A program made the translations under genes and the position numbers. Shown here piece by piece: positions 18,027 to 26,880 of a stretch of DNA of 64,000 nucleotides; within the stretch, counting starts at the first letter, position 1; each line of letters starts with the position of its first letter. Origin of the DNA: Dyella tabacisoli (lineage in GTDB: Bacteria > Pseudomonadota > Gammaproteobacteria > Xanthomonadales > Rhodanobacteraceae); the NCBI RefSeq assembly GCF_003350925.1, contig NZ_KZ857177.1, forward strand, positions 70,689 through 134,688, written 5' to 3'. Under the pieces are notes generated by a model. The model was not told where the DNA came from. It searched no databases and saw only the letters and a list, made by a program, of their open reading frames with translations.

Positions 18027-18608
18027 TCAATGGATCGGGTCGAGACCTAATTTGCGTTCTTGGCGTTCATAGCAAAGATTTTCTTCCAGCGGCTTGAACA
18101 CGGCGCATTGGGTCATCTGGCCCGAGTAAATATGCAGGCTGACGGCGATCGCGTCGGTGCTGGGATTGCGGATGGTGTGATATTCGTGCGGCGGGATCAG
18201 GCTGCCGGCCGAGCCGGGGCCGGCCTGGATCGAGCCGACCGGTTGGAAGCGCCACTGTCCGTCTTTGTCGTTGAGCTGCTGGTACTGCACCACCTCAAGC
18301 TCGCCGCTCCAGACGCCTTCGACGCACCACATGCCCGAATGGTCGTGGATAGGGGTGCCTTGGCCTGGCCCCCAGGTCATCGCTACCACGCAATAACCGT
18401 GTTCTTCGCTGTGATATAGCTCGCGTCGGGCGTAGTGATCGGCAGCGGCTTCGAACACGCAGTCGGGCAAGAGCACCTCTTTACTGCGAATCAACTGGCA
18501 CAGGCCATGACGCAGGCTATCGGTAATGGCGTGGGTGGAGCCTTCGGCTACCGCGGCGTCGATGGTGTCGATCAGCTTGCGATAACCGGGAAATTCGAGA
18601 GTAGACAT
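18027..18608 (-). CDS. Cysteine dioxygenase (type I)
   Basis: Cysteine dioxygenase is a non-haem iron cupin that oxidises L-cysteine to cysteine sulfinate. The 193-residue protein has iron ligands in GTPIHDHSGMWCVEGVWSGE (H-x-H) and the third histidine in PPHEYHTIRNP. The cysteine in MWCVEG sits where the thioether-forming Cys of the mammalian enzyme lies, and HIYSGQM is typical of bacterial members; a related thiol dioxygenase is possible. It lies 65 bp downstream of the metX-like gene at the end of the ccm gene string, so thiol metabolism is a shared theme. Confidence 0.9.
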   Translation of the reverse strand: MSTLEFPGYRKLIDTIDAAVAEGSTHAITDSLRHGLCQLIRSKEVLLPDCVFEAAADHYARRELYHSEEHGYCVVAMTWGPGQGTPIHDHSGMWCVEGVWSGELEVVQYQQLNDKDGQWRFQPVGSIQAGPGSAGSLIPPHEYHTIRNPSTDAIAVSLHIYSGQMTQCAVFKPLEENLCYERQERKLGLDPIH

Positions 18609-18673
18609 GGTGTTCTCGTGTGCTTATTGCTGATGCATCTTAGCAGTGTGGTCGTGAGGGGGATGTCTGCTGC

Positions 18674-19777
18674 TCAAAGGCGATTCAGAAAGCCGCCGAT
18701 GGCACGGCTGTAGTTGTCGATATCGACCAGGAAGGCGTCGTGTCCCTGTGGTGAATTGAGGGCGACGAATTCAACGGCCGCTCCGGCAGCCCGCAAGCCC
18801 TCGGCGATCTGCTCCTGCTGCTCCAGCGGAAACAAAATGTCGGTGCTGACGCCGATCACCATGGCTTGCTCGATGTGGATGAGCTTTAGGCCTTCGAGCA
18901 CGCTGCCGTGGCCGTATTCGGCGATATCGAACCAATCGCTGGCACGTGACAGGTAGAGGTAGCTGTTGGGGTCGAAATTGCGCACAAAGCGTTGCGCGTG
19001 GCCTTCCAGATAGGACTCGACCTCGAACTCGCGCCCGAAGGGCCCTTCGTCGCGTTCTTCGGCATCGAGGCGGATGCGCGCGAAGCGGCCATTCCATTCC
19101 ATGGCCGAGCGGTAAGTGATGACGCCCAATTTGCGCGCAATGCTCATGCCGGTGTCGGGATAGCGCGTGTTGTCGTAGTGGCCTTCGTTCCAGTGTGGAT
19201 CGAGCCGGATCGCCTCACGTTGCAGCGAGCGGATCGCGATGGCGAACGGCTGCGCCTGCGGCGCGGTATCCACGCTGATATGCGTGCGAACGCTGCCGGG
19301 GTGCAGCAGCATATAAGCCAGCGCGCTCATGCCACCCATGGAGCAGCCGATCAGGCAGGCCAGTCGTTCGATACCCAGGCTGGTGACGGCAATATGGGCA
19401 GCGTTGGCGACATCTTCGAGCGCCAGCTCGGGAAAGCTCAGTCGATACGCTTCGCCGGTGGCGGGATCGATCGAGGCGGGGCACGTCGAGCCTTTGTCGC
19501 TGCCCAATGAGTTCACGCAGATGACGAACCAGCGCTGGGTGTCGATGGCCTTGCCTGGGCCGATCATCGCCTCCCACCAGCCCGGAGCGGGATCGTCCGC
19601 GCTCGACGTGGCATGCGCGCTCGGTGACAGGCCGGTAAGGATGAGGACCGCATTGTCGCGCGCGCCGCTCAATTCGCCCCAGGTTTCGTAGGCGACGTGG
19701 GCGCCGCGCAGATCGCCGCCGCGCTTCATCGCAAAGGGGGACGGCAGGGGGCAGTAGCGGCGGGCGTCGTTCATCAA
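18674..19777 (-). CDS. metX: MetX-family acyltransferase (homoserine O-acetyl/succinyltransferase or serine O-succinyltransferase)
   Basis: An alpha/beta hydrolase acyltransferase of 367 residues. The nucleophile elbow is LIGCSMGGMSALAY (Ser), the glycine-rich oxyanion region is ILTGLSPSAHATSS, and the C-terminal acid and base lie in SVDTAPQ/STDILFPL and NSPQGHDAFLVD. It catalyses acyl transfer to homoserine in methionine synthesis or, in related Xanthomonadales enzymes as I recall, succinyl transfer to serine in cysteine synthesis. The GCSMGGMSAL form of the elbow (instead of GGSMGGMQAL) fits the latter. Its ATG overlaps the ccmI stop by 4 bp, so it is translationally coupled to the ccm operon. 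Confidence 0.9.
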   Translation of the reverse strand: MMNDARRYCPLPSPFAMKRGGDLRGAHVAYETWGELSGARDNAVLILTGLSPSAHATSSADDPAPGWWEAMIGPGKAIDTQRWFVICVNSLGSDKGSTCPASIDPATGEAYRLSFPELALEDVANAAHIAVTSLGIERLACLIGCSMGGMSALAYMLLHPGSVRTHISVDTAPQAQPFAIAIRSLQREAIRLDPHWNEGHYDNTRYPDTGMSIARKLGVITYRSAMEWNGRFARIRLDAEERDEGPFGREFEVESYLEGHAQRFVRNFDPNSYLYLSRASDWFDIAEYGHGSVLEGLKLIHIEQAMVIGVSTDILFPLEQQEQIAEGLRAAGAAVEFVALNSPQGHDAFLVDIDNYSRAIGGFLNRL

Positions 19778-20823
19778 TGAACCTTGTCGATACTGATCTT
19801 GATGGGAGTCTTGCTGTTCACGTCGATCACCCCGGCATTGCCTTCCAGGTCGCCGGGTTGGGCGATCGGTTGGCCGCTCTTGCTGATACGCGCGCCGACG
19901 AAGACACGCGGTACCGACGAGAGCTTGAGTTGGGGTGTCATTGCCATTGCATCTGTCAGCGTAACGGTGGCTGGCAGTGCGTCGGCCTGCATCCGCACAA
20001 CGGCTAGTGGCATCGGCGGGCCTTGTTCGGCACGCGCGTAGATAAACAGGGTATCGCCTGCGCCGAGCTTGTCCTTGAGTGCGGGGGCGAGTGCCACCTG
20101 TACTTGCAAGGCAGGCGTTGCCATCGCGGTTTGCGTGGCTTCGGCGGGGGCCGCAGTCGCGCCTGCGCGCGCATCGGCAAGGGCGATTTGCTGGGCGACC
20201 GATTTGGCGACGTTAGAGCCAGGTTCCAATAGCGGTAGTAGACGCCGCCAGGTAGCTGCGGCATCCGCGAAGTGCTCTTGTTGAAAATCGCTGATACCGA
20301 GCAGCCACAGGGCGCGTTGACTATTGGGCTCCAGCTTTACGGCTTGCTCCAATAATTCGCGCGAACGGCCATCAATGCGATGGTCATCGCGCTTCATCGA
20401 ATCGGCCTCGGCCCAGCCGATCATCGCGGTCGTGTTGTTGGCATCGAGGCGCAATGCCTGGTCATAGGCATCGCGAGCATCGCCGGGGCGCCGCATAGCG
20501 CCATAGGTCTGTGCGAGCAACATCCAGCCTTGCAGGTCATCGGGCTTTTGCGCCAAGTGGTCGCGCATTTCAGCCACCGCCTGATCGATATCGAACGGTG
20601 ACTCCTGCGGCGGTGAGATCACGCCGTTAAGAGCTACCGGCGTACCGATCTTGAGGTACAGGCCTACCGTCGCCAGCGGCAAGGCGAAGGCAACCAGCAG
20701 GGCGATCACGAACACACTGCGCGGCCGGCCAAGTCGACGGCCATGGCGTATCAGCGGTAGCAACAGCAGTGCCAGCGCCGTGGCGATCATCGCCGCGGCA
20801 GCAAGATAAAAAGCAAGCTTCAC
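19774..20823 (-). CDS. ccmI: Cytochrome c biogenesis protein CcmI (TPR, apocytochrome chaperone)
   Basis: CcmI holds apocytochrome c for haem ligation. The 349-residue protein starts with two membrane helices (residues about 2-22 and 38-58). It continues with TPR units (DDLQGWMLLAQTYGAMRRPGDARDAYDQALRLD; SQRALWLLGISDFQQEHFADAAATWRRLL). The C-terminal periplasmic domain has the family pattern DTLFIYARAEQGPPMPLAVVRMQ and VGARISKSGQPIAQPGDLEG. Four-base stop/start overlaps with ccmH and metX show tight coupling. Confidence 0.93.
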   Translation of the reverse strand: MKLAFYLAAAAMIATALALLLLPLIRHGRRLGRPRSVFVIALLVAFALPLATVGLYLKIGTPVALNGVISPPQESPFDIDQAVAEMRDHLAQKPDDLQGWMLLAQTYGAMRRPGDARDAYDQALRLDANNTTAMIGWAEADSMKRDDHRIDGRSRELLEQAVKLEPNSQRALWLLGISDFQQEHFADAAATWRRLLPLLEPGSNVAKSVAQQIALADARAGATAAPAEATQTAMATPALQVQVALAPALKDKLGAGDTLFIYARAEQGPPMPLAVVRMQADALPATVTLTDAMAMTPQLKLSSVPRVFVGARISKSGQPIAQPGDLEGNAGVIDVNSKTPIKISIDKVH

Positions 20824-21299
20824 CAGTCGTCCTCTTCATTGATCGACGCGCTGTCCGTCGATTCGGCAGGTGCACCGGCACGGCTGCGTTTGCGCACGGT
20901 AATGACTACGACCGTGGCGCCGGCGAGCAGAATCAGCAGTGGGCCAAACCACAGCAGCCACGTGCCGGGTTTTACCGGCGGGTCGTACAGTACGAAATCG
21001 GAATAGCGGTCGACCAGATATTGCTTGATCTGAGCGTCGTTCTTGCCCGCCTGCATTTGCTCGAACACTTCGCGGCGAAGGTCGCGAGCAAGATCGGCAT
21101 TAGAGTCGGCCAGATTCTCGTTCTGGCAGACCAGACAGCGTAATTCGCGGGTCAGATGCTGGAAGCGAACCTCTTCAGTGTGATTCTTGAACGGCAGCGG
21201 TTCGATCGCCTGAGCAAACAGCGCGCCGGCAAATAACATCAATAACAGGAGAAGCGCGCTCTGCGTGCGAAAAGCCAGCAGCGTTTTCCGGCCGGTCAC
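20820..21299 (-). CDS. ccmH: Cytochrome c maturation protein CcmH (thiol-redox subunit)
   Basis: A 159-residue CcmH/CcmL-type protein. It has a signal peptide (ALLLLLMLFAGALFAQA), the redox motif LRCLVCQN that reduces the apocytochrome haem-binding thiols, the helical bundle REVFEQMQAGKNDAQIK and YGD-like YSDFVLYDPPVKPGTW, and one C-terminal membrane helix (LLWFGPLLILLAGATVVVI). It lacks the TPR part of E. coli CcmH, which is supplied here by the separate CcmI. Confidence 0.95.
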   Translation of the reverse strand: MTGRKTLLAFRTQSALLLLLMLFAGALFAQAIEPLPFKNHTEEVRFQHLTRELRCLVCQNENLADSNADLARDLRREVFEQMQAGKNDAQIKQYLVDRYSDFVLYDPPVKPGTWLLWFGPLLILLAGATVVVITVRKRSRAGAPAESTDSASINEEDDW

Positions 21300-21841
21300 G
21301 GCTGCACCTCTTTGGCCAGCACGGCAATGGCTGGCTTCAGCTCTTTTTCGATCACGGCGGGCGTCAGCGGGCCAATGCGCTTGTAGCGGATCACGCCTTT
21401 GCTATCGACCAGAAAGCTTTCCGGTGCGCCGTAAACCCCGAAGTCGATCGCGGTGCGCCCTTCGCGGTCGACAATAATCAGGCTGTATGGATTGCCGTGT
21501 TTTTCCAGCCAGGCCTTGGCCTCGTCCGGCGCATCTTTGTAGTTGTAGCCGACCAGGGGCACACCCAGTTGCGATGCTTCGCTCATCAAGACGGGATGCT
21601 CTTCGCCGCAGGCGACGCACCAGCTAGCGAACACATTGATGAGATACGGTTTGCCCAGCATGGATGCTTTGCTCACCGTATTGTCGGGAGCATCCAGGGT
21701 GGGTAGCGCGAAGGCCGGCGCTGGTTTGTTGATGAGCGGCGAGGGTACTTCGCGTTGGTCGTGCTGGGTGTTCCACCAAATGCCGAAACCGAGCAGTGCG
21801 ACCAACAACAGAAAACCAAAGAACGGCAACAGCCGGTTCAT
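21296..21841 (-). CDS. ccmG: Thiol:disulfide oxidoreductase CcmG/DsbE
   Basis: CcmG is the membrane-anchored thioredoxin that delivers electrons to CcmH and apocytochrome c. The 181-residue protein has one N-terminal helix (LLPFFGFLLLVALLGFGIWW) and a thioredoxin fold with active site FASWCVACGEEHP and the cis-proline region YGAPESFLVDSKGVIRYK. Overlaps of 4 bp with ccmF and ccmH place it in the operon. Confidence 0.96.
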   Translation of the reverse strand: MNRLLPFFGFLLLVALLGFGIWWNTQHDQREVPSPLINKPAPAFALPTLDAPDNTVSKASMLGKPYLINVFASWCVACGEEHPVLMSEASQLGVPLVGYNYKDAPDEAKAWLEKHGNPYSLIIVDREGRTAIDFGVYGAPESFLVDSKGVIRYKRIGPLTPAVIEKELKPAIAVLAKEVQP

Positions 21842-23820
21842 GCGTGCGCCTCCTGCGTGGCGATCGCAGGTATCGCTTGGGTCGTGGCCTTCTCATCGAC
21901 GCGGCTGGCGCGAAAGCGACGTTCGCCCGCGCTAACAAAGCCACCCAGCATCATCAGCAGGCCACCGCCCCAGATCCAGCGCACAAACGGTTTGTGATAA
22001 AGCCGTAGCGCCCAGGCGCCTTCGACGTTTTTCGGATCCATCGGCTCGCCCAAGGCCACGTACAGATCGCGGGTGAACCCTGCATCGATCGCCGATGCGG
22101 TTTGTACCTGGCCGCGTGTGTAGGTGCGCTTCTGCGGGTGCATCACCGCGATCTTGCGACCGTGTTTGGAGACCGTCACGACACCTTGATCGGCGCTCCA
22201 GTTGGGACCCGCTGCTTCATGCACGCCGTCGAAGCGGAAATCGTAACCGCCGACGTTTTCGGTCTGGCCGGGCGCCAGACGCACGTCGCGCTCGACACTC
22301 AGCGATTCGGTCAACAACACGCCGGCGAGAAACACGCCGAGGCCGAAATGCGCCAGCAACATGCCAGCCATTTCAGCCGGGTAGCGACGACCGCGCGGCA
22401 TTTCGCGCCAGCGCTTGAATACATAGAGCAGGGTGCCGAAGCCGCACCAAACGGCCGCAGCTACCCCAGCGATGGCCTTGCCCTGGCCATCGGTCACAAA
22501 GGCCGCGACGATCGCGCACGCCACAGCCGCGATGCCGGCGCGTAGCAAGACACGCTTCAGCGGCGGCGAGTCGCTTTTGCCCCAGCGCAGGAACGGGCCG
22601 AACGGCATCAGCAACACTACCGGCAGCATCAGCAAGGTGAATAGAAAACCGAAATAGGGTGGGCCGACTGAAATCTTGCCCAGGTTGAGCGCATCACCAA
22701 TCAACGGAAACAAGGTGCCGAGCAGCACCATCGCCGCCGCAACAGTGAACATCAGGTTGCCGATCAGGATGGCGGTTTCGCGCGAAACGACAGCGAATGG
22801 TTTGCCACCCGCGACTTTGGGTGCACGCAGCGCATAGAGCAGCAGCGAGCCGCCCACCACGATGACCAGGAAGCACAGAATGAACACGCCGCGTCTCGGG
22901 TCAGAGGCGAAGGCATGTACCGAAGTGAGCACGCCTGAGCGCACCAGGAAGGTGCCCAGCAGCGATAGCGAAAAAGCAAAAATCGACAGCAAGATAGTCC
23001 ACGCGCGTAATGAACCGCGCTTTTCGGTCACGGCCTGTGCATGTACCAGGGCGGCGCCGACCAGCCAGGGCATAAAGCTGGCGTTTTCTACCGGATCCCA
23101 GAACCACCAGCCACCCCAGCCCAGCTCCGCATAGGCCCACCAGCTACCTGCGACGATGCCGGCCGAGAGAAAACCCCAGGCGATATTGGTCCAAGGCCGC
23201 GCCCAGCGTACCCAGGCCAGCTCCAGCTCGCCGCCGAGCAGGGCGGCGATGGAGAACGCGAACGCTACCGAGAAGCCGACATAGCCCATGTACAGCACGG
23301 GCGGATGGAAGGTCATGCCGGGATCTTGCAACACCGGGTTCAAATCGCCACCGTCCGGCGGCATCGGCAACAGACGGCCAAACGGATTGGAGGTGAAGAT
23401 GATGAAGGCGAGAAAACCGACCGCAACCAGGCCTAAAACACCCAATACACGCGCTACGAATACCTCGGGCAGGTGCCTGCTGAATGCAGCCAGGGCAACC
23501 GTCCATAGATTGAGAATGAAGATCCACAGCAGCAGCGAACCTTCGTGCGCGCCCCATACCGCCGCGACGCGGTAATACCAGGGCAAGGCCAGATTGGAGT
23601 TGTCGGCGACGTAGCGCACCGAGAAGTCGAACTGCACAAAGGCCCAGGTGAGAATGCCGAAAGCCAACGCCACGAACACCGCCTGGCCGGCTGCCGCCGG
23701 GCGCGCCACCGCCATCAACGCGCGGTTGTCGCGCCAGGCGCCGAGCAGCGGCAAGACGCTCTGCGTCATAGCCAGGAGCAGGGCGAGAATGAGGGCGAGT
23801 TGGCCGAGTTCGGGGATCAT
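21838..23820 (-). CDS. ccmF: Haem lyase subunit CcmF
   Basis: CcmF attaches haem to apocytochrome c with CcmH/I. The 660-residue polytopic protein has the tryptophan-rich WWD motif (ELGWGGWWFWDPVENASFMPWL, about residues 225-246). Conserved histidines occur in WGAHEGSLLLW and LVHAQAVTEKRGSLRAW. Its length matches E. coli CcmF (647). It is preceded by a 102-bp gap after ccmE, the loosest junction in the ccm string. Confidence 0.97.
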   Translation of the reverse strand: MIPELGQLALILALLLAMTQSVLPLLGAWRDNRALMAVARPAAAGQAVFVALAFGILTWAFVQFDFSVRYVADNSNLALPWYYRVAAVWGAHEGSLLLWIFILNLWTVALAAFSRHLPEVFVARVLGVLGLVAVGFLAFIIFTSNPFGRLLPMPPDGGDLNPVLQDPGMTFHPPVLYMGYVGFSVAFAFSIAALLGGELELAWVRWARPWTNIAWGFLSAGIVAGSWWAYAELGWGGWWFWDPVENASFMPWLVGAALVHAQAVTEKRGSLRAWTILLSIFAFSLSLLGTFLVRSGVLTSVHAFASDPRRGVFILCFLVIVVGGSLLLYALRAPKVAGGKPFAVVSRETAILIGNLMFTVAAAMVLLGTLFPLIGDALNLGKISVGPPYFGFLFTLLMLPVVLLMPFGPFLRWGKSDSPPLKRVLLRAGIAAVACAIVAAFVTDGQGKAIAGVAAAVWCGFGTLLYVFKRWREMPRGRRYPAEMAGMLLAHFGLGVFLAGVLLTESLSVERDVRLAPGQTENVGGYDFRFDGVHEAAGPNWSADQGVVTVSKHGRKIAVMHPQKRTYTRGQVQTASAIDAGFTRDLYVALGEPMDPKNVEGAWALRLYHKPFVRWIWGGGLLMMLGGFVSAGERRFRASRVDEKATTQAIPAIATQEAHA

Positions 23821-23922
23821 TGGGCGGGAATCGGGAAGAGGGACGTGAAAATAGCGAGTCTGCTTGCGATGGGCATGGCAGATGCGTTCGGCTGAGACGA
23901 CAGGCGATGGGACATGGCGGTT

Positions 23923-24399
23923 TTATCGACTCCCCATGTCGGCGGCTGCATGCTCGGCTTCATCGACTTTTTTGCCCTCATGCGCCTTGGCCATCGCGTC
24001 TTTCAGCTCTTTCGGCATATAGGTTTCGTCATGCTTGGCCAGCACTTCGGTGGCGATGAAACGGGCGCTGTCCATATGGCCGGCGGCGATCACCGATTGG
24101 TTATCGCGAAACAGGTCGGGAAGGATGCCGGTGTATTCGACCGGCATCTTGCCGTTGGCATCGATCACGGTGAAGGTGACCTTGAGCGAGTCACTGCTGC
24201 GCTGGATCGAGCCGGCCTTGACCATGCCGCCAAGACGAAAGGTCTTGTAACTGTTGGCTGCGCCGGCTTGGATCTGGCTCGGCGTGAACAAGTAATTCAT
24301 GTTCTGCTGCAGCGCGAACACCGTCAGGCCGATCGCCACGGCCGCCGCCGCGAGAATCAAAAGTACGATGGTGAGTCGGCGTTTACGGGTGGGGTTCAT
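23923..24399 (-). CDS. ccmE: Haem chaperone CcmE
   Basis: CcmE binds haem covalently in the periplasm and delivers it to CcmF. The 158-residue protein has a twin-basic N-terminus ([20 protein letters not shown]) with one membrane helix, an OB-fold core ([46 protein letters not shown]) and the haem-binding histidine in [13 protein letters not shown], all as in characterised CcmE. Confidence 0.97.
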   Translation of the reverse strand: MNPTRKRRLTIVLLILAAAAVAIGLTVFALQQNMNYLFTPSQIQAGAANSYKTFRLGGMVKAGSIQRSSDSLKVTFTVIDANGKMPVEYTGILPDLFRDNQSVIAAGHMDSARFIATEVLAKHDETYMPKELKDAMAKAHEGKKVDEAEHAAADMGSR

Positions 24400-24421
24400 G
24401 GTTTGCTCGTTGCGGCCGGCT

Positions 24422-24625
24422 TCAAGGCGAAGCTGGCGGAGTGCGGGTGGCGCGTGCGGCTTGACGGGCCAGGCGTGTGCGTAGTTCGCACAGATTGCGG
24501 CGACGGCGTAGCGAGGGCGCGATGAAGTCGGCGATCAACACGATAAAGAACACCGCGTAGGCAGGCCAGATATAGGCGGCGTAACCGCCCATCGCAAAGA
24601 ACCCGCTCAAAGACAGCCCGCTCAT
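24422..24625 (-). CDS. ccmD: Haem exporter accessory protein CcmD
   Basis: CcmD is the small adaptor that releases holo-CcmE from CcmABC. The 67-residue protein has a single helix ([21 protein letters not shown]) followed by a basic cytoplasmic tail ([18 protein letters not shown]), the hallmark of the family. It overlaps ccmC by 4 bp. The larger frame at 24396-24692 in another phase is a shadow. Confidence 0.93.
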   Translation of the reverse strand: MSGLSLSGFFAMGGYAAYIWPAYAVFFIVLIADFIAPSLRRRRNLCELRTRLARQAARATRTPPASP

Positions 24626-25380
24626 TGGCGCCCCTCGCGCTCGGCGATCTGGCGCACCCAGTCTTTGCCGCTTTCCATCGCCAGCAGGTCAACGCGCACG
24701 CGGCTGAACAGGCTGGCGAGGTAATAGAACTTGGTAGCCGCCATCATCGTCAGCAATGGCCACAACATGTCGCCGCTCATCTTGGATGGGCCCAGAATGC
24801 GCACGGTCGAACCCTGATGCAGGGTGTTCCACCAGTTGACCGAAAAATGCACGATCGGCACGTTGATGATGCCGATAATGGCGAGAAACGCCGCTGCGCG
24901 CGCGCCTTGGCGGCGATCCTCGAACGAGTGATACAGGCCGATCACGCCCAGATACAGAAACAGCAGCACCAATTCCGAGGTGAGCCGGGCGTCCCAAGTC
25001 CACCAGGTCCCCCACATCGGTTTGCCCCATAGCGAACCGGTCACCAGGGTGATAAAGGTGAAGGCCGCACCGATCGGCGCCGATTCCATTGCCACCACTT
25101 CGGCCAGCTTGATTCGCCACACCAGGGCGATAAACGAGGCGACGGCCATCACGCCATAGATGAACAAGCTCATCCAGGCGCTGGGTACGTGGATAAAGAT
25201 GATTCGATAAGCGTCGCTTTGCTGGTAGTCGGGCGGTGCCAGCACCAGGCCGCCGTACAGTGCGACGGCGCCAAGCAGTACGGCAAGCGCTAGCATCCAA
25301 GGGCGCAAGACGCCGGCAAAGCGATAAAAGATCGGCGGTGAGCCGAGCTTGTGCAACCAGAGTGGTATCCAGTTAGCCAT
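24622..25380 (-). CDS. ccmC: Haem exporter membrane subunit CcmC
   Basis: CcmC loads haem onto CcmE. The 252-residue protein has six membrane helices, the WWD motif in GTWWTWDARLTSELVLLFLY and the conserved histidines in IIFIHVPSAWMS and VHFSVNWWNTLHQG. Its length matches E. coli CcmC (245). Confidence 0.97.
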   Translation of the reverse strand: MANWIPLWLHKLGSPPIFYRFAGVLRPWMLALAVLLGAVALYGGLVLAPPDYQQSDAYRIIFIHVPSAWMSLFIYGVMAVASFIALVWRIKLAEVVAMESAPIGAAFTFITLVTGSLWGKPMWGTWWTWDARLTSELVLLFLYLGVIGLYHSFEDRRQGARAAAFLAIIGIINVPIVHFSVNWWNTLHQGSTVRILGPSKMSGDMLWPLLTMMAATKFYYLASLFSRVRVDLLAMESGKDWVRQIAEREGRQ

Positions 25381-25386
25381 GGGGCC

Positions 25387-26085
25387 TCATGCGTCCAGAG
25401 CAATACGAAGGGCGGCGGCGCAAGCCAACGGGGCAAGCACCAGGGCCAGTGCGAGTGCGGCACCCAGCCAAGCGATCGGTGCAAGCCATGGCAACCCCTG
25501 TTGAGCCGCTGCGACCGCACCGGCGGCGAAGATCACCACTGGCACGCATAGGGGCAGCAGCATCAAGGCCAGCAGCATACCAGAGCGCCGAGTGCCGGCC
25601 GTGAGGGCCACCAGCACGGCGCCAAGCAGGCTTAGTAGCGGTGTGGCCAACAGGAGCGCCAGCAGCAACACCGGCATCACTGGCGCGGGCAGGTGCAACA
25701 TGCCGGCCAATAGCGGCGCAGCCAGAATCAACGGCAACGCGGTAGCCAGCCAATGCGCAAGAATTTTCATGCCGAGCATCAGCGCCAGCGGCTGCGGCGC
25801 CAGTACCAGTTGTTCCAGCGAACCGTCTTCGATATCGCTGCGGAACATGGCATCAAGGGCCAGCAGCATCGCCAGCAGCACCGTAACCAGTACCACGCCA
25901 CCGGCGATTCGCTGCAGCAGTGCGTCTTCCGGCCCCAGTGCGAAGGGAAACAAGGTGGTGACGATCAATGCGTACAACACCGGCATGGCGATATCGCCGC
26001 GGCGGCGCCAGGCCAGGGTCAGGTCGCGGCGGAGCAAGGCAGCACAGGCGATGGAGAGCGGTGCGCTGCTCATGCTGCTATCCAC
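25387..26085 (-). CDS. ccmB: ABC haem exporter membrane subunit CcmB
   Basis: The 232-residue polytopic protein (E. coli CcmB has 220) has six hydrophobic segments. It carries the family stretches LIVTTLFPFALGPEDALLQRIAGGVVLVTVLLA and FRSDIEDGSLEQLVLAPQPL. It forms the transmembrane half of the CcmAB ATPase that releases haem-CcmE from CcmC. It lies 6 bp before ccmC and 54 bp after ccmA. Confidence 0.95.
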   Translation of the reverse strand: MDSSMSSAPLSIACAALLRRDLTLAWRRRGDIAMPVLYALIVTTLFPFALGPEDALLQRIAGGVVLVTVLLAMLLALDAMFRSDIEDGSLEQLVLAPQPLALMLGMKILAHWLATALPLILAAPLLAGMLHLPAPVMPVLLLALLLATPLLSLLGAVLVALTAGTRRSGMLLALMLLPLCVPVVIFAAGAVAAAQQGLPWLAPIAWLGAALALALVLAPLACAAALRIALDA

Positions 26086-26139
26086 TCCCTAGTTTGCCGG
26101 GGAGGGATAGAGAGGGGTTTATGTGCATGAAGTGCGAGC

Positions 26140-26778
26140 TTAGCCATGCATTCGAATCCGCTTGGGCTCGCCACTGAGAAAACTCACCGCACCATGGCTG
26201 GTGACCAGGGCCGCGCCGCCGCGCGCCGTATGTTGTTCGAGCAGGTGGTTCACCAGTTCGATGCCGGTGCGGTCGAGATTGGCATAGGGCTCATCGAGCA
26301 GCCATAGGGTGGCCGGCAGCAAAAGCAGGCGGGTCAGCGCGGCGCGTTTTTTCTGCCCGGCGGAAAGCCTGCGTACCGGTTCGTCTTCGTAGCCGCTCAG
26401 GCCGATTTCCGCCAAGACACGCGCGATATTGCCGCCAGCGCGTTGACCATAGAGGCCGATGGCTACGGCCAGATTCTCACGAGTGCTGAGATCAGCCTTC
26501 AAGCCCAGGTGGTGACCGAGGAAGAGGATGTCTCCGCTGTAGCTGTCGCGTTGCCAAGACGAGCCGCGCCAACGCAGCTCACCTTCGTCCAGATGCAGCA
26601 AGCCGGCCAGTACGCGCAGCAACGTGGTTTTGCCGCTGCCGTTGTCGCCCTCGACCAAGGCCACTTCGCCGGCATGCAGGCGAAAGTCCAACGGACCGAA
26701 CACGGGTTCGTCCTGGCGATAAAAAGACAGAGCCCGCGCTTCGAGCAGAAGCGGAGCCGTTGCGGTGGCGGCAGTCAT
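26140..26778 (-). CDS. ccmA: Haem exporter ATP-binding subunit CcmA
   Basis: The 212-residue ABC ATPase has Walker A ([20 protein letters not shown]), signature [14 protein letters not shown] and Walker [14 protein letters not shown] set the start at the ATG at 26778 ([12 protein letters not shown]); an upstream TTG at 26796 is the only alternative. It is the first ccm gene, and about 100 bp separate it from kmo on the same strand. Confidence 0.96.
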   Translation of the reverse strand: MTAATATAPLLLEARALSFYRQDEPVFGPLDFRLHAGEVALVEGDNGSGKTTLLRVLAGLLHLDEGELRWRGSSWQRDSYSGDILFLGHHLGLKADLSTRENLAVAIGLYGQRAGGNIARVLAEIGLSGYEDEPVRRLSAGQKKRAALTRLLLLPATLWLLDEPYANLDRTGIELVNHLLEQHTARGGAALVTSHGAVSFLSGEPKRIRMHG

Positions 26779-26880
26779 CCGGGCGATTGTCCGCAATGCT
26801 TGCCAGGCTTGTCCATGCGGCGCACTGCCGCCGGTAGGGGGGATCGATCATGGGTGGGCCGGGACGCAGCGAGCGGGGGT

